Assembly: GCF_027490375.1 (NCBI RefSeq)
Contig: NZ_JAIXYH010000052.1
Location: 1-34,306, forward strand
DNA from: Flavobacterium sp.
GTDB lineage: Bacteria; Bacteroidota; Bacteroidia; Flavobacteriales; Flavobacteriaceae
Length of the DNA stretch: 34,306 bases
Direction of reading: 5' to 3'
Shown here: positions 16,175 through 22,842 of the stretch, one piece after another
How the letters are laid out: each line of letters begins with the position of its first letter
Numbering within the stretch: the first letter of the stretch is position 1
Notes under the pieces: generated by a model
What the model was told of the DNA's origin: nothing
Seen by the model: the letters and a program-made list of their open reading frames with translations, nothing else
Databases searched by the model: none
Translations under genes and position numbers: made by a program

Positions 16175-17047
16175 TTAGCTTGCGTAAACCCGACGCACAA
16201 AATCGAGTATCGAAACCGGTTTTCTTCCCAGAATATTCGAAAGGTCGGTACTTACTGCATCCAGTTCTCCCTGGGCTTGCGCAGCGGCAAAGGCTGCAAA
16301 AATCGATACAACTTCTGCCGGAACTCCGTAACTGCTTAACGTAGTTTGGTATTCTTCCACAGTTGGCGATACGAAGTTGATGCTTTTACCCGACAACTGC
16401 GACAGCTCCGCCGCGATTTCTTCATAGCTTACCGCCGTTTCGTTAGAAAAATTGAACTCCTTAGCGGTATGCGCATCCAATTTCAAAAGAATTGCCGCCG
16501 CTTCAGCCATGTCTGAACGCAGCACAGCACTCAATTTTCCAGTTCCTGCCGGTAAATAAATAACACCTGTTTCCAATACTTTTTCTCCGATAAAGCCCGG
16601 AACAAAATCAAGGTATAAGTTGTTCTTTAAAATTGTGTAGTTCAAACCGCTGGCTTTTATCCAGTTTTCTGTAGCCAAATGCGATTCAGCAACTTGCCAT
16701 AAAGGCGAGTTTTCGCTGTCGTTTTTTCGTTGAAAACTGGTGTAAATAACGTGGTTAATTCCAATTTCTGCGGCAGCTTCAACCACATTTTTATGTTGCT
16801 GCAAGCGGTTCGCCAAATCGCTACTCGAAACAAAAAGCAGTTTAGTTACGCCTTGAAATGCACGCAGCAAAGAATCTTTATCGCCGTAATCGGCTACACG
16901 AACGCCAATTCCGCGCGCTTGAAACGAATTGCCCGCAGCTTCTGTACGCACTAAAGCCAAAATTTCGCTGGGTTGAACGCCTTTTTGAAGTAAAAAATCG
17001 ATAGTTAACTTTCCAAATTGTCCGGTTGCACCTGTAATTAAAATCAT
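16175..17047 (-). CDS. NmrA-family NAD(P)-binding reductase (QOR2/YtfG-like)
   Basis: The 290-residue protein opens with MILITGATGQFGKLTIDFLL, the glycine-rich dinucleotide motif of atypical short-chain dehydrogenases, and continues with the NmrA-type SSSDLANRLQQHKNVVEAA and HVIYTSFQRK. The usual Tyr/Lys active-site pair is not obvious, as in NmrA and QOR2 proteins. QOR2-type enzymes reduce quinones with NADPH. The gene is divergent from an HxlR regulator, the same arrangement as E. coli ytfG-ytfH, which supports a quinone- or electrophile-responsive pair. The start ATG at 17047 is 99 bases from the regulator start, across a region full of GTAAC repeats. Confidence 0.82.
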   Translation of the reverse strand: MILITGATGQFGKLTIDFLLQKGVQPSEILALVRTEAAGNSFQARGIGVRVADYGDKDSLLRAFQGVTKLLFVSSSDLANRLQQHKNVVEAAAEIGINHVIYTSFQRKNDSENSPLWQVAESHLATENWIKASGLNYTILKNNLYLDFVPGFIGEKVLETGVIYLPAGTGKLSAVLRSDMAEAAAILLKLDAHTAKEFNFSNETAVSYEEIAAELSQLSGKSINFVSPTVEEYQTTLSSYGVPAEVVSIFAAFAAAQAQGELDAVSTDLSNILGRKPVSILDFVRRVYAS

Positions 17048-17055
17048 AATTTATC

Positions 17056-17154
17056 TATATTTGTTCTTTTGTTACGCAAAGTAACTAATTATAGTTATTA
17101 ATTGTAACAAGTAACCTTTAGGTAACTAGTAAAAAGTAGTAACGTTATGGTAAC
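17056..17154. promoter_or_regulatory. Shared operator region with repeated GTAAC half-sites
   Basis: The gap between the divergent genes holds GTTAC (17071-17075) inverted against GTAAC (17081-17085), and further GTAAC copies at 17104, 17111, 17122, 17139 and 17150. Two pairs (17111/17122 and 17139/17150) have an 11-base period, about one helix turn. The last copy overlaps the second and third codons of the HxlR gene. A TATATTTG box at 17056-17063 fits the Bacteroidota -7 consensus on the plus strand but has no well-placed TTG. The repeats are the likely binding sites of the HxlR protein, controlling both genes. Confidence 0.55.
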
Positions 17155-17485
17155 TAAAGAGCGCGTCGATCAAGATTTTCGCTGTCCGGTAACGGCTTTG
17201 TTGGAACTTATTGGCGGAAAATGGAAGCCGGTTATTTTGTTTTGTCTGCGCGACGAAACACGCCGTTTTGGTGAGCTTTCGGCTCGAATGCCCAGTATTT
17301 CGCGCAAGGTACTCACCGAGCAACTCAAGCAGTTGGAGTCCGACGGTTTGGTAATTCGCGTGCAATTCAACGAAATTCCGCCGCGTGTCGAGTATTCGTT
17401 AACCGATCTTGGCAGGAGTTTAGCACCCGTTTTACAAGCAATGGAACGCTGGGGCAGCACCCATTTGTCGAATCCAAAAAACTAG
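17147..17485 (+). CDS. HxlR-family winged-helix transcription regulator
   Basis: The 112-residue protein shows the full HxlR pattern: CPVTALLELIGGKWKPVILF (about 14-33), RRFGELSARMPSISRKVLTEQL as the recognition region, LESDGLVIRVQF and PPRVEYSLTDLG (wing), ending LQAMERWG. HxlR regulators bind as dimers and often sense electrophiles or quinones through an N-terminal Cys; here Cys13 is in the right place. It is divergent from the QOR2-like gene and probably controls both. ATG at 17147 is chosen because the family starts just before the DxxxRCP segment. Confidence 0.9.
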   Translation: MVTKERVDQDFRCPVTALLELIGGKWKPVILFCLRDETRRFGELSARMPSISRKVLTEQLKQLESDGLVIRVQFNEIPPRVEYSLTDLGRSLAPVLQAMERWGSTHLSNPKN

Positions 17486-17501
17486 CGATCAGATTTTTTT
17501 A

Positions 17502-17705
17502 TTTTTTGGGCACATCCCGCCGCGAAAATAGGGTGGAAGTGCTTGTGCGCGGCAGGTCGCGTTTTCCACTACAAGGCGAAACACGCCACGGCGTTTCAGC
17601 TACGGTTTTGGCACAGCTTCTTTCAGTCGCTGCACCATAACCAGCTTCAATCGCCGTTTCGCGTTACGGCTTTCCGTTTCAACCCCTTGTGCAGAAACGT
17701 GCGTA
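17502..17705. repeat. Second Bacteroidota-type intergenic element with inverted segments
   Basis: After a T run the element opens with TTTTTTGGGCACATCCCGCC (17502-17521) and continues GC-rich, unlike the flanks. GTGGAA near 17533 pairs with TTCCAC near 17563, and CGCG-AAAA near 17521 can pair with TTTT-CGCG near the same arm. Like the 7058 element, it starts with a T run then GGGC. From memory, GGGCACATCCCGCCGCG followed by GGCAGGTCGCGTTTTCCACT is a recurrent string in flavobacterial intergenic DNA; this is unverified. The right boundary is a guess. Confidence 0.4.
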
Positions 17706-17961
17706 AAACGTGTCGTTGTAAAAAATGCGTACGTTAGTAAAAAATACCTATAAGTAGGTAGTTTTGGGAGGGAGGAAGTGCGTAAATTAGCGAGGTGTAA
17801 AAAGAAGTGACTTTTTAATTGCTGAGACAAAAGGTGAAACTAGTGTCCAATTTAACATATTCAAAATACGCAAAATTTTATCGATTCAGCTCGCTGTGAT
17901 TAGATAATTTAAGCTTGTTTTTGGTGATTGAAAAAATGGAGGAGACTTAGGCAATTGTTGA

Positions 17962-17976
17962 GTTACCTGCCATTAT
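17962..17976. repeat. Left 15-bp inverted repeat of a cassette-like unit
   Basis: GTTACCTGCCATTAT is matched at 14 of 15 positions by the reverse complement of ATAACGGCAGGTAAC at 18771-18785. The two copies bracket the single lipoprotein gene 18001-18696. In integron cassettes, the first bases of a cassette are complementary to the 3' core of its own attC site, which is what is seen here. Confidence 0.6.
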
Positions 17977-18000
17977 AGAACGACCGTAACAGGACAGACA

Positions 18001-18696
18001 ATGAACAAAATTTTAATAATTCTAATACTGACAATTTTAGTTTCCTGCGACAACCGAACGACAAATAATGAAATAACTCAGACGAGAGATAAACTTGTGA
18101 CGAAAACTGAAGTAAATGAAAATGTAGACGTTATGGACAAAGTGAAAAACCATTTTGAACTACGCAGTATTAAACCTTCGATTATAATCAACAATACGGA
18201 AGGTAATCAAACAGATATTCAGCTTGGAAATCATAAAATAAAATGGTTTAACACAGACGATGAAACAAAAATCAAAATTGACAACGACATTTTTACTTTA
18301 AAAGATAAGGCCACATTAAACATTGTTCATTATGGAAAAGACACTGTGGACTTTGCAAACAACTGGGACGAAATAAAACTGTTTAAACATAATGACAGAG
18401 AGTATATAGGAATACGTATGTCATTTTCACCTTGCACTGGGTTAGGATGTAGTGTTGATTATTTCCTGATTTACGATGTTAAAACAAAATCAAAAAATTT
18501 CTTCGGGACTTTTAGAACAGATAACGAGTTGGAACTTTTTAACTTTAACAATGACTGCAAAATTGATTATTTAGCGAAAACTTATAACGGAGATGCTCAC
18601 GGTTCAACACCAATTGAGTTTATCTACGAACTTTATTCTATGGACACAAACGGACAATTCAAAATGCAGAAAGATAATGGTGGATTGACATATTAA
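18001..18696 (+). CDS. Putative lipoprotein in a cassette-like unit
   Basis: The 231-residue product has a lipoprotein signal peptide (MNKILIILILTILVSC, lipobox Cys16) followed by a polar Asn/Thr/Glu linker and a beta-rich domain. Notable segments are FSPCTGLGCSVDYFLIYD (about 140-157) with two Cys, and FNNDCKIDYLA, which resembles a calcium-binding NxDxxxD loop. It would be anchored in the outer or inner membrane. No family is recognised. Codon use is more AT-rich than the housekeeping genes to the left. It sits alone between an inverted repeat (17962) and the attC-like element (18776), which suggests it moved as a cassette. Confidence 0.65.
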   Translation: MNKILIILILTILVSCDNRTTNNEITQTRDKLVTKTEVNENVDVMDKVKNHFELRSIKPSIIINNTEGNQTDIQLGNHKIKWFNTDDETKIKIDNDIFTLKDKATLNIVHYGKDTVDFANNWDEIKLFKHNDREYIGIRMSFSPCTGLGCSVDYFLIYDVKTKSKNFFGTFRTDNELELFNFNNDCKIDYLAKTYNGDAHGSTPIEFIYELYSMDTNGQFKMQKDNGGLTY

Positions 18697-18770
18697 ATCA
18701 TTCATACAACTTTTCCAAACGACACAACTAAAGCAGACAAACTAACAGAACATTGGATAACGCAAATAAA

Positions 18771-18908
18771 ATAACGGCAGGTAACACGGGTTTTGCATCA
18801 GGCGGGGTGACGTGCAAGCTTAGAGCTTTGTGCTTCTATTCAAGTTCAGTGCTGGTTGATAGTTTTGTGCTCTGAAACCCGCCTGAAAGTAAATATTTGG
18901 AACGTTAC
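18771..18908. repeat. attC-like imperfect palindrome at a cassette junction
   Basis: The element starts with ATAACGGCAGGTAAC (18771-18785), then CGGGTTT (18787-18793) and CAGGCGGG (18799-18806). It ends with AAACCCGCCTG (18875-18885), complementary to both inner segments, and ACGTTAC (18902-18908). The outer GTAAC and GTTAC are inverted, the inner arms pair, and the roughly 125-base length is within the range of integron attC sites. The GTTACATATCATT that begins the next unit resembles the GTTACCTGCCATT beginning the previous unit. The sequence is not a perfect GTTRRRY core, and no integrase is in the window, so attC identity is an inference. Confidence 0.5.
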
Positions 18909-18937
18909 ATATCATTTTATCACAAAAATATCTTTTG

Positions 18938-19438
18938 ATGACAATTGAAAATAAAATTTGGTATGATTTAGTTCACACGAAATATGGTGATGAATATTTG
19001 ATTCAATACATAAAAAGGCAAAAACTATACAGAAAATGGTTTAAAGTATTGACAATATTATTTTCAGCAAGCGGAATATTTAGTGCTTTTCAATCAGCAA
19101 AAATTCCTACTATAATTTCATGCGTGTTTATTGGATTAGTTCAATTAGCAACGAGTATAGAAAATTTTATTATTCATTCAGAAGATGATCTAGACAAATT
19201 AGGTTCATTAAGAATGCTTTATTATACCCGCTTAAATAATTTAGAAGAATTATGGAATAATTATTACAATAATAAAATAACTGACAACGAAGCAACTGAA
19301 AAGTTCTTTGAACTTAGAAAATCTGCAAGCGAAATTGAAGAACTTGATAACAAACTAAACATTAGAACATATTCTAAAATGAAAGAAAAAGCAAACACAC
19401 TAACTAATCAATATTTTAATACATATTATCATGAGTGA
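18938..19438 (+). CDS. Two-TM helical membrane protein, SLATT-like in layout
   Basis: The 166-residue protein (ATG 18938) has an N-terminal polar helix with IWYDLVHTKYGDEYLIQYI. Two membrane helices follow at about 37-55 and 60-80 (WFKVLTILFSASGIFSAF and PTIISCVFIGLVQLATSI). A long charged helical tail carries LRMLYYTRLNNLEELWNNYY and EIEELDNKL. The helix-TM-TM-long helix plan is that of SLATT-type membrane effectors found in bacterial conflict systems; I see the layout, not a proven match. It is AT-rich. Its last eight bases overlap the start of the 49-residue gene. It is the first gene after the attC-like element and may be a membrane component acting with its neighbour. Confidence 0.6.
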   Translation: MTIENKIWYDLVHTKYGDEYLIQYIKRQKLYRKWFKVLTILFSASGIFSAFQSAKIPTIISCVFIGLVQLATSIENFIIHSEDDLDKLGSLRMLYYTRLNNLEELWNNYYNNKITDNEATEKFFELRKSASEIEELDNKLNIRTYSKMKEKANTLTNQYFNTYYHE

Positions 19439-19580
19439 AAAAAGCAATGAGAATAAGGGAAGTTCTGGAAGTAGCAAATCGAATAATTCAGGACAACAAC
19501 GAGACAATAAACCTGTTGGTCTAAATAAAGGGAATGTTCCAAGAATGGAAAATCCACCAAAACCTCCGAAGAAAAGTTAA
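19431..19580 (+). CDS. 49-residue Ser/Asn/Gly-rich microprotein with Pro/Lys tail
   Basis: An ATG overlapping the stop of the two-TM gene (CATGAGTGA) opens a 50-codon frame. The N-terminal half is hydrophilic and low complexity (SEKSNENKGSSGSSKSNNSG); the C-terminal half reads DNKPVGLNKGNVPRMENP and ends PPKPPKKS. It has no membrane helix and is probably disordered. The stop-start overlap and the lack of spacer argue for a real partner gene. From memory, short proteins with such PPKPPKK endings accompany helical two-TM proteins in other Bacteroidota; this is not verified. Function unknown. Confidence 0.55.
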   Translation: MSEKSNENKGSSGSSKSNNSGQQRDNKPVGLNKGNVPRMENPPKPPKKS

Positions 19581-19614
19581 ATAAGGCATATAAAACGGGT
19601 AATCGTTGCACTAC

Positions 19615-19677
19615 TCGCCGTTTCGAAAGAAAGTTCACTTTCCGAAGTCTCCCGACTTCGGAGCAAATATTTGAAAC
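19615..19677. repeat. Hairpin element with CCGAAGTC/GACTTCGG core, copy 1
   Basis: The core at 19642-19661 has 8-bp arms CCGAAGTC and GACTTCGG around TCCC. It is embedded in a wider palindrome with CGTTTC near 19619 and GAAACG near 19672. A 23-base core, 19641-19663, is identical to 20552-20574. It lies just after the microprotein gene and is either a terminator-like or REP-like element. Confidence 0.6.
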
Positions 19678-19837
19678 GTAGTAAAGTAATTTGAGAACCT
19701 TTTTTCTTGTTTTATTAAGTTATAGCGTATAAATTCAGATGATTTTGTAGTGCTTTAATTTGTCATACCTCAAAGTCGAAATACTTTGCAGAGCATTGCA
19801 ATTACAAGTAACCGAATAAAACCTAAATTAATAAGTT

Positions 19838-20074
19838 ATGATAGAAGTAAAAATAGAAGACAAGCAAAATTATTTAAGTAAGAACTACCCTTTTGCAGAA
19901 CCACCGGAATTGAAAGACAAAAAAGAATGTATTCATTGCGGAGAAATAATAACAGTTGGAGATTTCAAAGTATTCAAAGACGAACTTGGAAATGAATACA
20001 TTTGTTGCCCAAACGCTCCAAAATGTGACGGAACGGTAATTGACTGGATGCTAGTAGGATATAAGCACGACTAA
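19838..20074 (+). CDS. Small zinc-ribbon-like protein
   Basis: The 78-residue product has a metal-binding-type layout with C31-IH-C34 and C56-C57-PNAPK-C63 in a short domain, followed by DGTVIDWM. No signal peptide or membrane helix is seen. A single zinc ribbon is likely, which could bind nucleic acid or protein. Similar small cassettes are common in Bacteroidota accessory regions, but I cannot name a family. It is 14 bases upstream of the 20089 gene and may be cotranscribed with it. Confidence 0.6.
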   Translation: MIEVKIEDKQNYLSKNYPFAEPPELKDKKECIHCGEIITVGDFKVFKDELGNEYICCPNAPKCDGTVIDWMLVGYKHD

Positions 20075-20088
20075 TCATGTAAGATATA

Positions 20089-20538
20089 ATGAAAAAAATC
20101 ATATTTGCGCTATTGATAGTAACCGCAACATCATCTGTTTTTGGACAACAACGACTGTGGTCAACTGTTAAAAATGATAACACCACATCTGGAACTAAAT
20201 ATGTTCCAATGAACAACGTTACAAAAGAAGTTCTAACTTTTTACGACCAATACGACTATTATTTTGATTTATCAGGCTATAGCAAAAAGCGTTTTATTGA
20301 AGAAATTAATTTTGGTTTCGACGACTGGACATGGCTTGATGGTATAAAGGAATCGACAGTTTTTGCTTTTAAGTCAAATGCAGGAAGTGGTTCTGTCATC
20401 ATAGTAATGTGTATTAGTGAGGATAATGTCAATTTACTTCTATTTTCAAGCGACGTTTTACTATATACAAACCCTCAAAGTACAGCTTCGTATGAAAGGG
20501 ATAAGTTTGCAAAGTGGTTCAAAACAATGTTAAATTAG
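20089..20538 (+). CDS. Exported protein of unknown function
   Basis: The 149-residue product has a signal peptide (residues 1-19, ending SVFG/QQ) and a small alpha/beta domain with a central aromatic stretch (FYDQYDYYFDLSGYSKKRF). There is a WTWLDG motif near residue 83 and the strand VIIVMCISEDNVNLLLFSS. Probably periplasmic. No domain recognised. The gene ends just before the second CCGAAGTC hairpin, consistent with being part of the same accessory region. Confidence 0.6.
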   Translation: MKKIIFALLIVTATSSVFGQQRLWSTVKNDNTTSGTKYVPMNNVTKEVLTFYDQYDYYFDLSGYSKKRFIEEINFGFDDWTWLDGIKESTVFAFKSNAGSGSVIIVMCISEDNVNLLLFSSDVLLYTNPQSTASYERDKFAKWFKTMLN

Positions 20539-20550
20539 AGGCACCACGCT

Positions 20551-20574
20551 CTCCGAAGTCTCCCGACTTCGGAG
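20551..20574. repeat. Hairpin element with CCGAAGTC/GACTTCGG core, copy 2
   Basis: A 24-base perfect palindrome arm pair (CTCCGAAGTC and GACTTCGGAG around TCCC) directly follows the 20089 gene. It shares 23 bases with the first copy at 19641-19663. There is no T run after it, so it is a repeat and not a plain intrinsic terminator. Confidence 0.65.
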
Positions 20575-20679
20575 TACTGCTTCAACACGTAAAAAAACTT
20601 ATATCAACGCTTTATCCGTCGGCGAAATCTCTTTACGACGCACAGTCAGAAGATTTTGAAGTGCAGTTTTTTAATTCGT

Positions 20680-20943
20680 ACCTCAAAGGCGGGAGAATTT
20701 GCGGAGCCGAGGAAATTCGTTGGAACATACAAGAGCGATAAAGCTCCTATGACCTTAAAATTCACTAATGAAGACGATGAATTGAATATCGAAATTGTAG
20801 GTCAAGGGAAATTCCCAATTCAATCGGCAGGACCAAACAAGTTTTCATTTCCGGAAGCTGGTTTAACTGTTGAGTTTTTAGAAGACGGAAAGACCGCTAA
20901 TATTAATGTTCAAGGACGATCTATTCCTTTAACAAAGCAGTAA
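20680..20943 (+). pseudogene. 5'-truncated remnant of a serine-hydrolase-type C-terminal domain
   Basis: The last 75 codons encode FVGTYKSDKAPMTLKFTNED, then GQGKFPIQSAGPNKFSFPEAG and a beta-strand ending RSIPLTKQ. This resembles the small beta-domain (DUF3471-like) at the C-terminus of Bacteroidota beta-lactamase-family serine hydrolases, where FVGTY opens the domain. No catalytic part precedes it: upstream bases are other frames with the 20551 hairpin. It therefore looks like a leftover tail, probably cut by an insertion or deletion in the accessory region. An alternative is a small free-standing domain gene starting with ATG at 20656. Confidence 0.5.
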
Positions 20944-20965
20944 GAACGTTTAATAAACTTTTTAA

Positions 20966-21007
20966 AGCCTGAATTTAAGTTACGAACTTGAATTCAGGTT
21001 TTTTTTT
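20966..21007 (+). terminator. Intrinsic terminator after the truncated gene
   Basis: Arms CCTGAATTTAAGTT and AACTTGAATTCAGG (20968-20981 and 20985-20998) pair at 13 of 14 positions and are followed by a run of nine T residues (20999-21007). It matches the end of the remnant gene stopping at 20943. Confidence 0.85.
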
Positions 21008-21187
21008 AGAAGTAAAATTCAAATTATAAGTTTTAATAAATAGAAACAGCCCAATGCTTTGCCATCGCAAAAATTCAAGAAAAAAAGTGGCAAGCGGTAA
21101 CTCCAAAGCAAACGCATTTCAATGGTATTTCATTCTAATTGTTTTCTGTAAAACAACCTATTTTAATTTTTAAACAATTATTTTTTA

Positions 21188-21214
21188 TTGATAAACAATA
21201 AATATATATCTTTG
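21188..21214 (+). promoter_or_regulatory. Candidate Bacteroidota promoter for the DUF2975/XRE pair
   Basis: TTG at 21188-21190 and TATCTTTG at 21207-21214 match the phylum's -33 TTG and -7 TAnnTTTG elements with 16 bases between. The predicted start of transcription is a few bases before the ATG at 21229. The surroundings are very AT-rich, as expected for such a promoter. Confidence 0.5.
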
Positions 21215-21228
21215 ATCAAAATATTAAA

Positions 21229-21774
21229 ATGATAATTATGACTTCTAAGAACAAATTCGTTTGGAACCTAATTCAGTTGGTTTGTTGGTTGATATTTGCT
21301 GGTTTGTGCGTACAAGCAGGGACGCTCGTCTTTAATTATGTTTACAGCTTGTTTCGGCCAATTGCGGCACACAATCTAGATTCGGGTTTAAATTTAGCAG
21401 CGCTGTACAACCAGAGTTTGACATTGTATTCGCTGTTGTTTTCATTTCTTATCGGTATTGCCGTATTAAAAGCCGTTACGTATTACTACGTATTGCGCTT
21501 GTTTAAAGTTTTAAAGTTGGTAAATCCGTTTACTGAGGAGATTTCTAGACTGCTTTTAAAAATCACGTATCAGGCGTGTTCCGTGGGCGCTCTTTGTTTC
21601 TTAGCGCAACGTTTTACGCAGCAGCTAGCGCATCGCGGATTTGATTTGCAACTTGTAGGGCGGTATTGGAACGACAGTGCAGCCTATCTTATGATGTCGG
21701 CTATACTTTTTGTCGTGGCCTTAATTTTTAGAAAAGGAATTGAATTACAGCAAGATAACGACCTAACAGTATAA
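21229..21774 (+). CDS. DUF2975 membrane protein
   Basis: The 181-residue protein has four transmembrane helices (about residues 12-35, 66-85, 115-130 and 155-173) and the DUF2975 signature region KLVNPFTEEISRLLLKITYQA between helices 2 and 3. DUF2975 proteins are inner-membrane proteins of unknown function almost always followed by a small XRE-type regulator, as here (2 bases apart). Start could be ATG 21229 or 21238 (MTSKNKF). A TTG/TATCTTTG promoter lies directly upstream. Confidence 0.85.
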   Translation: MIIMTSKNKFVWNLIQLVCWLIFAGLCVQAGTLVFNYVYSLFRPIAAHNLDSGLNLAALYNQSLTLYSLLFSFLIGIAVLKAVTYYYVLRLFKVLKLVNPFTEEISRLLLKITYQACSVGALCFLAQRFTQQLAHRGFDLQLVGRYWNDSAAYLMMSAILFVVALIFRKGIELQQDNDLTV

Positions 21775-21776
21775 AT

Positions 21777-21998
21777 ATGCCCATAATTGTAAACTTAGAT
21801 GTAATGATGGCTAAACGAAAAATGTCGTTGAATGAGCTGTCTGAAAAAGTAGATATCACACTATCAAACCTATCTATCTTAAAAACAGGAAAGGCAAAAG
21901 CTGTCCGTTTTAGTACGCTAGAATCCTTGTGTGTAGCGCTCGATTGTCAACCAGGTGATTTACTCGAGTACCGACCCGATGGGGAAAATGAAACTTGA
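21777..21998 (+). CDS. Small XRE-type (YozG-like) helix-turn-helix regulator
   Basis: The 73-residue protein is essentially one HTH domain: MPIIVNLDVMMAKRKMSLNE, then LSEKVDITLSNLSILKTGKAKAVRFSTLESLC and ALDCQPGDLLEYRPD. This is the YozG/HTH_26 pattern. It forms a standard two-gene unit with the DUF2975 gene before it and probably represses the pair. It is too small to have a separate sensing domain, so the partner membrane protein may provide the signal. Confidence 0.88.
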   Translation: MPIIVNLDVMMAKRKMSLNELSEKVDITLSNLSILKTGKAKAVRFSTLESLCVALDCQPGDLLEYRPDGENET

Positions 21999-22170
21999 AA
22001 ATCGGTTTTGTTCGGTGGGACTCTCGCAGAGTGGTCGTTAAAATTCAAGCTTACAACTCCTAAGCTGTGAATGATGTAACGTATTGTCTTAATTGTGTAT
22101 AGCTACGGAATAAATAGGGCGCACCTTTGTTTTGTTGTGAAAATATATTCGCAATTAAATAGAGTTCACC

Positions 22171-22842
22171 ATGAAAAATAATGAAGAATTACAGACAGAT
22201 GTGCAGAAAGCCATTAAATGGGAGCCGTTATTGCATGCAGCCGAAATTGGAGTTACTGCAAAAGACGGTGTTGTTACTTTGACCGGTGTAGTAGATAGCT
22301 ACGCCAAGAAGGTGGAAGCAGAGAATGCAGCCAAAAAAGTAATTGGTGTAAAAGCTTTGGTTGAGGCTATTGAAGTGAAATTTTCAGGTACTTGGACGAA
22401 AACAAACTCGGAGATTGCCAAAGAAGTTCTTACTGCTTTAAGTTCAAATTGGGCCGTTCCCAAAGACCGAGTTAAAGTAACAGTTGAAAACGGTTGGGTT
22501 ACTTTAGGAGGCGAACTTCCGTGGAATTATCAAAAAGATGCCGCAAAAAGTGCCGTAAATTATCTCGCTGGTGTTAAAGGCGTTACCAATAACATCAAAA
22601 TCATTTCTGAAAGTCACGATACCATTGAAAAAAAGGCCGTAGAAGACGCTATCGCTAGAAGCTGGTCTATTGACGACACCGATATAAATGTTTCTGTATC
22701 AGGCACAACCGTAACCTTGCACGGAACCGTTAATTCATGGTATCAGAAGGAAGAAGCAGGTCGTATCGCCTGGAACACTCCCGGTATTTGGCACGTGAAA
22801 AACGATTTGGCTGTTGACTATTACTTCGCTTTAGTCGACTAA
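22171..22842 (+). CDS. Triple BON-domain protein
   Basis: The 223-residue protein holds three BON domains, each with an alpha-beta-alpha-beta-beta pattern and a TVxGxV-type strand: residues about 5-70 (ITAKDGVVTLTGVVDSYAKK region), 78-145 (VTVENGWVTLGGELPWNYQK) and 152-220 (VSVSGTTVTLHGTVNSWYQK). BON domains bind phospholipid membranes and are found in osmotic- and envelope-stress proteins such as OsmY. No signal peptide is evident, so location is unclear; a cytoplasmic or membrane-associated role is possible. It is a single gene followed by a long gap. Confidence 0.88.
   Translation: MKNNEELQTDVQKAIKWEPLLHAAEIGVTAKDGVVTLTGVVDSYAKKVEAENAAKKVIGVKALVEAIEVKFSGTWTKTNSEIAKEVLTALSSNWAVPKDRVKVTVENGWVTLGGELPWNYQKDAAKSAVNYLAGVKGVTNNIKIISESHDTIEKKAVEDAIARSWSIDDTDINVSVSGTTVTLHGTVNSWYQKEEAGRIAWNTPGIWHVKNDLAVDYYFALVD

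Larger units (their letters stand above)
17486..18000. other. Long non-coding stretch with repeat element and palindrome
   Basis: A 515-base region without a credible gene. It contains a repeat-like element (17502-17705), a 6-bp palindrome TACCTA-TAAG-TAGGTA (17745-17760) followed on the minus strand by six T residues, and the left inverted repeat of the cassette-like unit at 17962. A 76-residue minus-strand frame at 17600-17830 translates the repeat and is not believed. Confidence 0.5.

Noticed and set aside
17600..17830. 76-residue minus-strand frame
   Set aside because: It is the translation of a GC-rich repeat element and shows no domain, start context or composition of a gene.
18771..18908. 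Plain rho-independent terminator
   Set aside because: There is no T run, the arms are split by long spacers, and the ends match the cassette's other border.
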